Positions 46,309 through 54,219 of a stretch of DNA of 64,000 nucleotides are shown in pieces. Made by a program: the position numbers and the translations under genes. The stretch is taken from assembly GCA_903840415.1 (NCBI GenBank), contig CAIMFY010000017.1, positions 1 through 64,000 of the forward strand, in the 5' to 3' direction. This DNA comes from an uncultured Opitutia bacterium. Lineage in GTDB: Bacteria > Verrucomicrobiota > Verrucomicrobiia > Opitutales > Opitutaceae. Each line of letters starts with the position of its first letter. The first letter of the stretch is position 1. The notes beneath the pieces are model-generated. The model saw only the letters and a program-made list of their open reading frames with translations. It was not told the DNA's origin and searched no databases.

Positions 46309-47627
46309 GTTGGGGTAATCTTTTGTTTGCGCTGATCGAAAAATGCCTTGCGACGACCGCGCGTGGCCTCGTCGCTGTAGAGCCGTTCACCGAGCCAGTA
46401 GATACCCTCACGCAATTCCTGTGGCGTCATGCCGGATGGGCGGTAGTTCACGTCGAACAAGGTGCAGAGCTGCCATGCACCGGTTTGGAGGATTCGACCT
46501 TCGCACTCCAGCCGTGCAAACAGCGGCGTGCCTGGAAACGGCGTGAGAAGCGTGATCGGCACGTCGAACGGGTGCGCCGTTTCAGCGAAATCGACAATCT
46601 CGCGAAACACTGTCGTCGTCTGGCCATCGAGTCCGAGGATGAAACAGGCATTCACCGTGATACCATGCGCCTGGATGGTGCGGATAGCCTCAACGTAGCC
46701 GGATGGCCCACCGGGCCTTGCGATTCGCCCGCTGCTCGAGGCCGGCGAGCGGGCCGGCCGATGGCTCTCCAATCCGATCAAGACTTGGCGACAGCCGGCT
46801 CGCGCCATCAGCGTGAGCAACTCCAGATCGTCGGCGACGCTAAAGATCGGTTTCGGTGAACCATTTCAACTCGAGCGGAATCAGCGCCCGGCACTACTCC
46901 CGGCCTCAGGTCTTGTCGACAAACGCGTTGTCATCGGCGAATTCGATGAACGCCTGCGGGTGCAAGCGCTGGATCGACTTGATGTCACGCACCACCTGAT
47001 CGACGGGGCGACGGCATTAAGGTGCCTTCAAAATCACGGTCGAAGCGCAAAACTCGCACCGCCACGGACAGCCACGAGTGGTCTGCGCGGTGTAGCGGTT
47101 ATAGGGCCGATCGCTGAGCAAATCGTAATGCGGCACGGGCAACTGCGCGATGTCGACCGGCGCGAAATCAGTCGCGCGAAAGATCGCAGGCGTCGCCCCG
47201 TGTTCCGCGGCTGCGACCACGGCGGGCCAGACATTTTCGCCTTCCCCGACGACCACATAATCGGCGTGCCGCAATGCTTCCTCGGGTAAGACTGATACGT
47301 ACAAACCGCCAAGCGCGACCTTCACCCCAGCAGCGCGCAGCCGATCGGCGATGCTGAAAGCCTCGAAAATTTGCGCCGTGAATGTGCTGATCGCCACGAG
47401 ATCACACGCAAAAAACTTCGCGCGGTTCGGCTCCATCGGATTCTGCCTCGAAATACTGGCACTCGTGCCCGTCAGGCGTGCAAGCGGCGAGATAGGGCAG
47501 CCCAAGGCTCGGGCAGCGAAGCGATGATCCGACTACGTTCGACGAAGCCCGGCAGCGTCAGCCCTAGTTCAAGCAATTTTTTGTCGTGCGCCCGCACGCC
47601 GCTCATCGCGAGGAAGTCGATTTTCAT
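46305..47627 (-). pseudogene. Decayed B12-binding radical SAM protein
   Basis: The ancestral protein can be followed from MKIDFLAMSGVRAHDKKLL (start 47627) through CDLVAISTFTAQIFEAF and VVVGEGENVWP (cobalamin-binding domain) to TTRGCPWRCEFCAS (radical SAM CxxxCxxC), then VDQVVRDIKSIQRLHPQAFI with EFADDNAFVD, and on to CRQVLIGLES and ACFILGLDGQT. The reading is broken by frameshifts near 47505-47515, at an A6 run near 47408-47416 and near 46842. In-frame stops occur at 47017-47019 (TAA), 46906-46908 (TGA where Trp is expected), 46894-46896 (TAG) and 46840-46842 (TAG). Intact relatives (BchE/HpnR-like class) are about 450-500 residues. Neighbouring genes are intact, so this is real decay rather than poor sequence. 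Confidence 0.9.
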
Positions 47628-48005
47628 GGCACTCCAGCGTATAAGATTAGCCCAACCGCTCCTGCCAACAGGACGACCGGGATAAAAAAGAAATGGCGAA
47701 AGGGCTGGCGCCACGCGGTCAGAAAACAAACCAGCGGCATCGGCCACCGCGCCGGCCAAGAGCAATAGACCCGGCAACGCTGTCCGCCCGCCAGGACCAA
47801 CCGACACAGGCGAGAGGCCGGAGAGCACGTTGAGCGAACCGAGCGCAGCTAGCGCGATGTGCCCGAGGCGCAACAGCCGCCGCCGAAACGAACCGTAGCC
47901 GCCAAGGAATTCCTCGCGATGAAACCCGAGACCGATCACCGCCCCACTCGCAAAGGCCGCGAGGATCAGTCACCAACCAGCGGTGAAATTAAGCGAATGA
48001 GGCAC
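47624..48005 (-). pseudogene. Decayed small membrane protein upstream of the radical SAM pseudogene
   Basis: Starting from a GTG at 48005 the frame gives VPHSLNFTAGW, then a TGA at 47970-47972 where Trp would fit, then a good membrane segment LILAAFASGAVIGLGFHREE and GHIALAALGSLNVLSGLSP. A one-base insertion near 47741 shifts the frame; in the restored frame PLVCFLTAWRQPFRHFFFIP and VVLLAGAVGLILYAGVP run to a TGA that overlaps the next start (ATGA). Total length is 126 codons plus one base, which fits a single net insertion. The family is not recognised. Confidence 0.8.
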
Positions 48006-48072
48006 AGCATGCCGTTCGTTTGGATTCCGGTTTTCCTACGAGAAGTTTCAGGTTCTGGCGCAGTGCCGCGGG

Positions 48073-50226
48073 CTAGTGCCCGAGGCGCGAGGTCATGGCA
48101 TAGACAATCAAAACCAGCAGCACAAGTCCGGTGCCGAAGAAGAAAAAGCCCATGGCCTTGGCCATTTGTTTACGACCCTCCCACTCATCCTTCACCCGAT
48201 AATCCTCGAGCCGGCCGTCAGCCACGAGACGATCATACCAGCGTTTCCGCTCGTGGAGCATCTCGGTCTTCGAGACCCGACCGGAGAAGATGACGGTGTC
48301 CATCGGAAATTTCTCGATCCGGAAATGCGTGTTGAAAAAATGGAACGTAAAGATGAAGCCCGCGGCGAGCAGCGCTTCGTCGGAGTGGATGACGAGTGCG
48401 ATGTTTATCGCCCAACCGGGCAGGAAATGCGTGAAAAAGATCGGGAACCACATGATCAGGCCAGAGACTCCGATCATGAAGACACCCCAGAACACCGCGA
48501 AGTAGTCGAAGCGCTCCCAGTAGGTCCATCGGTCAAATTGCGGCCGCGGGCCTTTGCCAAAAAACCATTTCTGATGGTCAACGAAATCGCGCCAATCCTG
48601 AAACGACGGCACCATTGAGTCCGGACCGAAAATGGCGCGCCAGATTCGGAGCAGTTCGATGCGCCCGGTGGCAGGATTGCGGATCGACGAGCGCCGCTGC
48701 CAGAAAGAGGTGAAGAGCGAGCCGATGTGCAGCACGAAGTAACCAAAGGTGATCACAGCGCCGAAGTGGTGCAGTGCGCGCGCGACGGTAGCTCCGCCCA
48801 TGAGGTTGAAGATCGTTTTTGCCCAGTCGGTGTAATAGAACTTGAGCGGCATGCCGGTGATTACGAGGAGCAGGAAACTCGTCACAACCATCAGGTGCAG
48901 AAAACGCTCGAACGGGGAGAAACGCGTGAATTGGACGTCGTCGGTCTCCGATTTCACGATCGCCTCGCGGAACGTCTTTGAGTCGGTCAGATAAAGATAG
49001 ATTGAGCGGAAAAGCCAGAAGACGGTGTGCAGACCAAAGAAGCCAAAGGTGCCGATCAGCAGCGCCGTCATGAAAAGGAACACTTTGTTGAGGACCGGGT
49101 AGTTGACCTTGTCGAGTGGGTTGGCGTGAGGCTGGAACTTCGTGAATTGCACGTTGGCCCCGGCGTGGCATTGCGCGCACGTGCCGACGATTTTATCCTT
49201 CGAAAGACGCGAGCGCGGATCGCTGACGGGAAACACGTCGTGGTGTCCATGGCAGTCATAGCAAGCGGCGACATCAGAGGCGACGTTAGGTTGGCCGAGA
49301 GCCATGGCTTTCCCGTGGTAAGTCTCGTTGTAGTGTTCAAGCCGATCCTGGTGGCACTTGCCGCAGCTTTGGTCGCTCGTAGCTTTGAAGTGCGCGGTCG
49401 CGGGTTTCTCGATGTCGTGCGCGCTGTGGCAGTCGGTGCAAACCGGACCTCGCTTGTCGCCCTTAACCAGCAGTTGGCCGTGAACGCTCGTGTTGTAGAT
49501 TTCCTCGATACCGACGTGACACTTGCCGCAAGACTGCGCGATGTTGGCGTGGTTTGAGTGCGAATCCTTGTCGATGCTGCGCTTAATGTCGTGCACGCCG
49601 TGGCAGTCGTTGCACGAGGGCGCGACGATGAGACCCATCTTTACCAGCGCTTTGCCGTGGATACTATCGAGGTAGTGGCCAGCGGCCTCGGATTTGCCCA
49701 TCCGGTATTCTTTGGTGAGTTTCGCGTCGTCGTGGCAGGTGCCGCAGGTTTTGGGGAGGTTAAGCTTAAAGACGGGCGAGTCGGCTTGCTTGACCGGCAC
49801 GATGTCATGCGAGCCATGGCAACTAATGCACGTGGCGGCATCGGACGCCCCAAGCTTGTGACTCATGCCATGAATGCTGGCGGCAAACTGCGCCGCAGGT
49901 TTGTCGTGACACGAGGCGCATTGCGCCGGCGCGAGTTTCGATGCATGCGGCGTCTCCGCGATCGTGGCGTGGCAATCGACGCAGTTAAGCTTAGCGTGAA
50001 CTGATTTCGCGAAGACTTCCGGCCGCACGCCGATCCAAACTGGAGCTTCGCCTTTCTTGCGCGGTTTGAATTCCGCTTCGTGGCAATCCATGCACTCCGT
50101 GTTTGCGATCGCGGTTTTTTTCGGCACCGCCGCAGCTGGTTCAGCAGCGTGCGAGATACTCAAAGGGATAAACAGAAAAGACAGCACCCAGAGTGCTGCC
50201 AGCCAACGGGGGCGCGAAAAATTCAT
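48073..50226 (-). CDS. CbcL-like fusion: 11 c-type heme motifs plus cytochrome b membrane domain
   Basis: 717 residues with a signal peptide (to about residue 27, SHAAE). Eleven CxxCH motifs lie in residues 40-370 (CMDCH, CVDCH, CASCH, CISCH, CGTCH, CNDCH, CGKCH, CTDCH, CGKCH, CYDCH, CAQCH). The C-terminal half has about five membrane segments with paired histidines (RFLHLMVVTSFLLLVITG, RALHHFGAVITFGYFVLH, INIALVIHSDEALLAAGFIF, TFHFFNTHFRIEKFP). It shares layout but not close sequence with the 13-heme protein at 43247, so two non-redundant menaquinol dehydrogenases of this type seem present. It lies downstream of the ImcH-like gene but behind a terminator, so it is probably transcribed separately. 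Confidence 0.92.
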   Translation of the reverse strand: MNFSRPRWLAALWVLSFLFIPLSISHAAEPAAAVPKKTAIANTECMDCHEAEFKPRKKGEAPVWIGVRPEVFAKSVHAKLNCVDCHATIAETPHASKLAPAQCASCHDKPAAQFAASIHGMSHKLGASDAATCISCHGSHDIVPVKQADSPVFKLNLPKTCGTCHDDAKLTKEYRMGKSEAAGHYLDSIHGKALVKMGLIVAPSCNDCHGVHDIKRSIDKDSHSNHANIAQSCGKCHVGIEEIYNTSVHGQLLVKGDKRGPVCTDCHSAHDIEKPATAHFKATSDQSCGKCHQDRLEHYNETYHGKAMALGQPNVASDVAACYDCHGHHDVFPVSDPRSRLSKDKIVGTCAQCHAGANVQFTKFQPHANPLDKVNYPVLNKVFLFMTALLIGTFGFFGLHTVFWLFRSIYLYLTDSKTFREAIVKSETDDVQFTRFSPFERFLHLMVVTSFLLLVITGMPLKFYYTDWAKTIFNLMGGATVARALHHFGAVITFGYFVLHIGSLFTSFWQRRSSIRNPATGRIELLRIWRAIFGPDSMVPSFQDWRDFVDHQKWFFGKGPRPQFDRWTYWERFDYFAVFWGVFMIGVSGLIMWFPIFFTHFLPGWAINIALVIHSDEALLAAGFIFTFHFFNTHFRIEKFPMDTVIFSGRVSKTEMLHERKRWYDRLVADGRLEDYRVKDEWEGRKQMAKAMGFFFFGTGLVLLVLIVYAMTSRLGH

Positions 50227-50267
50227 AGCGTGGGCACACTATGCGGCATCTTGCCTCCCGCGGCTAC

Positions 50268-50280
50268 GCACGCGTTGTGC
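50268..50280. promoter_or_regulatory. Small inverted repeat upstream of the 11-heme CbcL-like gene
   Basis: GCACGCGTTGTGC has half-sites GCAC and GTGC with a 5-base spacer. It lies 42 bases before the start codon, between that start and the upstream gene's terminator, where the promoter must be. A repeat with the same half-sites and spacing lies at 52329-52341. Four-base half-sites are common by chance, so this is only suggestive. Confidence 0.2.
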
Positions 50281-50299
50281 GCCCCGGCGCATTTGTTGC

Positions 50300-50329
50300 A
50301 AAAAAAGGCGCAGCCGAAAAAGCTGCGCC
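50300..50329 (-). terminator. Rho-independent terminator after the ImcH-like gene
   Basis: On the minus strand GGCGCAGC pairs with GCTGCGCC around a 7-base loop (TTTTTCG) and is followed by a run of seven T. It lies 22 bases past the stop codon of the heptaheme gene. Confidence 0.93.
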
Positions 50330-50351
50330 CAAATCAGCCTGAGATGGACCT

Positions 50352-51854
50352 CTATTTCTGAATGCCGCCGTTGTGGCAGTCCGCACATGTCAGATCGGGA
50401 TCGAGTTCACCGCCGGGATGCTTGAACGTGAGGCCCTTCGCGCTCAGCGATTCGAGCTCCGAACCTTTGCCCTGTGTGAGAATCGTATGGCACGACGTGC
50501 AATCACTCGAGCGCACCGCCAAGCCGGCCGTGGTCTTGTGCTTGTCGTCGTGGCAGCGGAAACAGCCAGGCCAATCCTTGTGGCCGATATTGTTCGGGTA
50601 AATGCGCCAGTCCGCTTTGCGGTCGGGGAAAATTGTCTGACTGAAAACACGTTGAATCTCCGCGATGGCGCCGGGCAGCTCGGCCGCAAGGGCCGCGTCG
50701 GTGTATTTCGCCTTCACGAAATCGGCGATTTTCTGCGGTGCCTCAGCCGCGGTCGTGATTTCCTTTTGTGTCATCGCCTGGACCGCGACGCGCTTGATGT
50801 TCGCCAGTTTGGTGCTGAGTGTGCCGGCCGAGAGCGATTTTTCGATGGCCTCGTTGGCTGTCGGAAATGTGTGCGCAGGCCGGTTGTGGCAATCCATGCA
50901 ATCCATCACGCGGATCTGATCGGCGGACGGTTCGCCCTTAAATGCCGCCGTGCGAAAAACCTTGGAGGTGCCGTCCTTCGTGTTCGTCACGCGCATCCAC
51001 GGGATGTCCTGTCGCTTCTCGTCGGCCGCGAAATATTCCACCCGATCGTTCGGACTCACATGCCAGTGAATGCCGCCGATAGGGCTGCCGGGCACACTCT
51101 TGTTCACATGGAGGAGCAACCGCGCCTCAAAGGCGGTGTTCTTCTTGTCGGAGAGAAAATGCTCGAAGTTGATCTCGACGTTGCCGGCGAATTTTTGCGG
51201 CCAATGGCACTTTTCACAGGTATCCTGAGCAGGCCGGAGATTCTTGATCGGCGTTTCGATCGGTCGTTTATAGTTGTCGAGCGTAAACGCGATCAGTTGG
51301 TGCGTGCCGTTGAGCTTCGCTTTAACAAAATATTGGGCACCCGACCCGACATGGCAGCCAACGCAATCGACGCGAGCGTGCGCCCCGCGTTGGTAGGTCA
51401 CGAACTCCGGATTCATCGCCGCGTGACAGACTTGTCCGCAAAACTGGACCGACTCTGAATAATGGTAGGTCTTGTAGCTCCCAAATGCCGACAGCATGAT
51501 GAAAACCGCGGCCCCAATCCCGAATACTACGAGCCAGCGGCGGTGCCGATCGTCGGAAAAATCCAAACGCCATTTGTCCGGCACCTGCGCGTGCTTGACC
51601 ATCCAGCGCCGCTGCGCGATCGCTCCGCCAAAGACCGCCGCAAGGCCCATAATCAAAAAGGCGGGCGCAACAATATATGTCAGAATTCCGAGGTAGGGAT
51701 TCTTTTCACCCTGCGTAAAGTCCACCCACACGAGCAGCGCAAACGAGAACAGTGCGGCTACAGCCAGCACTGCGCCAATCGCACTGATCCAATTATTAAA
51801 ATGGGAATGCCGTTTCGGCGCTCCCGGGAATGGCGGTATGACAGGATCAGGCAT
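50352..51854 (-). CDS. ImcH-like inner-membrane NapC/NirT heptaheme cytochrome
   Basis: 500 residues. Three N-terminal membrane segments (about 22-45, 55-80, 107-127) precede a NapC/NirT-type domain. Six CxxCH motifs (CVGCH, CEKCH, CMDCH, CFRCH, CTSCH, CADCH) are joined by an atypical first site CGQVCHAAM (CX3CH) at residues 139-144, placed where NrfH-type proteins have CxxCHxM for the quinol-side heme. Length, three membrane helices and seven heme sites match Geobacter ImcH, an inner-membrane quinol oxidase needed for high-potential extracellular acceptors. It probably forms an operon with the upstream monoheme cytochrome 61 bases away. Confidence 0.88.
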   Translation of the reverse strand: MPDPVIPPFPGAPKRHSHFNNWISAIGAVLAVAALFSFALLVWVDFTQGEKNPYLGILTYIVAPAFLIMGLAAVFGGAIAQRRWMVKHAQVPDKWRLDFSDDRHRRWLVVFGIGAAVFIMLSAFGSYKTYHYSESVQFCGQVCHAAMNPEFVTYQRGAHARVDCVGCHVGSGAQYFVKAKLNGTHQLIAFTLDNYKRPIETPIKNLRPAQDTCEKCHWPQKFAGNVEINFEHFLSDKKNTAFEARLLLHVNKSVPGSPIGGIHWHVSPNDRVEYFAADEKRQDIPWMRVTNTKDGTSKVFRTAAFKGEPSADQIRVMDCMDCHNRPAHTFPTANEAIEKSLSAGTLSTKLANIKRVAVQAMTQKEITTAAEAPQKIADFVKAKYTDAALAAELPGAIAEIQRVFSQTIFPDRKADWRIYPNNIGHKDWPGCFRCHDDKHKTTAGLAVRSSDCTSCHTILTQGKGSELESLSAKGLTFKHPGGELDPDLTCADCHNGGIQK

Positions 51855-51915
51855 GACAGATTAGTTTCCGGACATCGCCGCCCGGGGAAAATGAGAACGC
51901 GAGCCGAGCTATCGC

Positions 51916-52251
51916 TCAGCCCTTGAACTTGCGGACGTAGGCAACCAAATCCTTAATCTCGTCAGCCGAAAGCTCACCTTTGAAAGCTTTCATCTTCTCC
52001 TTGCCCTCGGCAAAGACACCGTCGGAAATGGCCTTGGTCATGTCGGCGTCCTTCAACTCGGCCTGCACCTTCACGTCGGTGTAGTCCTTCAAATTGAGCT
52101 TCTTGCCGACTTTGGTTTGGCCCTTGCCGTCGGCGCCATGGCACTTCGTGCAGTTATTTTCCCAGTTTTCGGCAGCGGGTGCCGCATGGCTGAGCGCGGC
52201 GCCAAGCGTAAGAGCGGCACCGAGGGTGAGGATTCGAGTGGCAGTTTTCAT
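51916..52251 (-). CDS. Small periplasmic monoheme cytochrome c, paralogue of the one at 35668
   Basis: 111 residues from the ATG at 52251 (the frame is open to 52332, but the signal peptide MKTATRILTLGAALTLG starts here). Heme site NCTKCHGADGKGQTK; likely Met ligand in GKEKMKAFKGEL. The NW...NCTKCHGADGKG stretch, GKKL and the KVQA block are shared with the cytochrome at 35668. It is probably the periplasmic electron carrier serving the ImcH-like protein, the next gene downstream. Confidence 0.93.
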   Translation of the reverse strand: MKTATRILTLGAALTLGAALSHAAPAAENWENNCTKCHGADGKGQTKVGKKLNLKDYTDVKVQAELKDADMTKAISDGVFAEGKEKMKAFKGELSADEIKDLVAYVRKFKG

Positions 52252-52328
52252 GAGGGTAAAATGATGACTAAAACTCAACATATCGGAAATCGAGCTTGGG
52301 GTGCTCCGCATCGCTTGCCAAGCAACAT

Positions 52329-52341
52329 GCACAATTTGTGC
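52329..52341. promoter_or_regulatory. Perfect 13-base inverted repeat between divergent cytochrome c and hemN genes
   Basis: GCACAATTTGTGC has 6-base arms around one T and lies 78 bases before the cytochrome start and 148 bases before hemN, in an AT-rich stretch. It could be the operator of a regulator that controls both genes. The sequence is not a textbook FNR (TTGATnnnnATCAA) or CRP site. Perfect 6-base arms do occur by chance, so confidence is low. Confidence 0.35.
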
Positions 52342-52488
52342 TTATCGCAAAAAATGCCCAGAACACTCACTTTACCTCGACGACAAGGGGCAGCCGCGTC
52401 AAACTCGCTTACAATAATTGCGACATGGCCGCCAATCCATGCGCAGCTTCCGGACCTACCGGATGGCATTATTTGCGCACCCACTCTC

Positions 52489-53892
52489 ATGATCCTTCCC
52501 ACAGAAGCCCACGCGACAAGCGCGACTCCGCTCGATCTCGACCTGATCCGCAAATATTCGATCCCCGGACCACGCTACACTTCGTATCCTACCGCGAATC
52601 AGTTCACGACTGAACTCGCCCCGCTCGCCCTTGAGCAAGCGATCTCGGACGATAATCGACCTGGAGCCGGCCCAGTTTCCCTCTATTTTCACCTGCCTTT
52701 CTGCGAAACGCGCTGCTGGTTTTGCGGTTGCAACACCGTCATCACCAAACGCAGCAGTGCCGCCGGCGAATATCTGGACGATCTCGAACGTGAGATGCGT
52801 CTCACCGCCCCTCGCCTGAACCGCAGTCGTTTCGTCACGCAGATCCACCTTGGCGGCGGCACGCCGACCTTTTTTCCTCCCGATGAACTCCGCCGCCTCG
52901 GGGCGCTCGTGCGCGAACACTTCACGCTCGCGCCCGAAGTCGAGTTTAGTGTCGAGGTTGATCCGCGGCGACTGACCGAAGACCATGTGCGCGCACTTCG
53001 CGACATCGGCGTCAATCGCGCCTCGCTCGGCGTGCAGGATACCAATCCTAGCGTCCAACTCGCGATCCACCGGGTGCAACCGCAGAGTCTGAATGTGCAA
53101 GCGTTCGCCTGGCTCCGTGCGCACGGCTTTGCCTCGATCAACGTCGATCTGATTTATGGGTTGCCGTTGCAGACTCCGGAAACCTTTAAGCGGACGATCG
53201 ACGATGTGCTCACGCTCGGTCCGGATCGTCTGTCAGTCTTCAGCTACGCTCACGTCCCCTGGATCAAGCCCGCGCAAAAAATCTTCGAAGACCGCGAACA
53301 ACTGCCGGGACCCGAAGAGAAGCTGGCGATGTTTGTCGTCGCCCACGAAAAACTCACCGCCGCCGGCTTTATTGATATCGGTCTCGATCACTTTGCGCGT
53401 CCAGACGATTCACTCGCCCTTGCCCAGCGCGCCGGCACGCTGCACCGGAATTTCCAAGGCTATAGCACCCAGTCCGACGCCTCGCTCTACAGCTTCGGCA
53501 TCTCGTCGATTTCCTCGACCCCAGACAGCTACCGCCAGAATCACAAGACGCTCCCAGAGTGGCGCGCGGCGCTCGACGCCAACCAATTGCCCATCGAACG
53601 AGGCCTTCGCCTCACGGCTGAAGATCAACGTCGCCGCACGATCATCATGCGCCTCATGTGTGATCGACGGCTCGATTTCGCGGCGCTCAGCAAAATGATC
53701 GGCATCGATTTTGCGACGAGCTACGCCACCGAACTCGCTAGCCTCGACGATCTCCGCGCGGACGGGATCGTCACACTCTCGCCCGGGAAGCTTGAAGTTA
53801 CCACGATCGGTGCACCGCTTCTGCGCGTCGTCGCGATGCGGTTCGACGCCCATTTCATCGCCGCCGCCCGCCGCCACGCCCAAGCGATCTGA
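52489..53892 (+). CDS. hemN: Oxygen-independent coproporphyrinogen III dehydrogenase
   Basis: 467 residues from the ATG at 52489; the frame is open to 52117, but the extra part has no family pattern and would cross the divergent promoter. IRKYSIPGPRYTSYPTANQF is the classic HemN N-terminus. The Fe-S/SAM motif CETRCWFCGC has the HemN-specific CxxxCxxCxC form. LGGGTPTFFPPDEL, EVDPRRLTEDH and NVDLIYGLPLQTPETF complete the barrel. It decarboxylates coproporphyrinogen III anaerobically in heme synthesis. Its position divergent from a cytochrome c gene suits a high demand for heme in this locus. Confidence 0.95.
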   Translation: MILPTEAHATSATPLDLDLIRKYSIPGPRYTSYPTANQFTTELAPLALEQAISDDNRPGAGPVSLYFHLPFCETRCWFCGCNTVITKRSSAAGEYLDDLEREMRLTAPRLNRSRFVTQIHLGGGTPTFFPPDELRRLGALVREHFTLAPEVEFSVEVDPRRLTEDHVRALRDIGVNRASLGVQDTNPSVQLAIHRVQPQSLNVQAFAWLRAHGFASINVDLIYGLPLQTPETFKRTIDDVLTLGPDRLSVFSYAHVPWIKPAQKIFEDREQLPGPEEKLAMFVVAHEKLTAAGFIDIGLDHFARPDDSLALAQRAGTLHRNFQGYSTQSDASLYSFGISSISSTPDSYRQNHKTLPEWRAALDANQLPIERGLRLTAEDQRRRTIIMRLMCDRRLDFAALSKMIGIDFATSYATELASLDDLRADGIVTLSPGKLEVTTIGAPLLRVVAMRFDAHFIAAARRHAQAI

Positions 53893-54219
53893 GACGCCAG
53901 GAACTCTGTCGGCCTCCATCACGCATTTTTCATCTGTGGGTCATGAAGTAGGTCCCGTGGATTTTGGATCAAGAGAATCCAATCAGTCTGATGGCGCGTA
54001 TCACCGGGCCACACGTTCTTACCTCGATCCCGGCACCTGGCTGGCGACAGTCCTTGAATCAGCCACGGGAACCATATCCGCACTCTCGGAGTTGACACTT
54101 CTATGTCTAATACCTGACGCGATACTGGCAATAAATGCGCAGCACTTCACATGGGGTGCGCAGATTCCGATTTTGCGCCGATCCGGCCCGCGGCTTACCT
54201 TCGAATTCACTCACCACCC
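53893..54219. other. Intergenic stretch without a supported gene
   Basis: About 330 bases between hemN and the CoA-transferase. Short open frames exist on both strands but show no family pattern. No hairpin with a T tract was found. Confidence 0.5.

Noticed and set aside
46305-48005. Sequencing errors as the cause of the broken radical SAM operon
   Set aside because: At least seven independent lesions, several of them base substitutions giving stops, fall in this short stretch while all neighbours read cleanly.
52117-52488. N-terminal extension of hemN
   Set aside because: The extra 124 codons have no family pattern and overlap the divergent cytochrome gene and its promoter; the HemN N-terminus begins near 52489.
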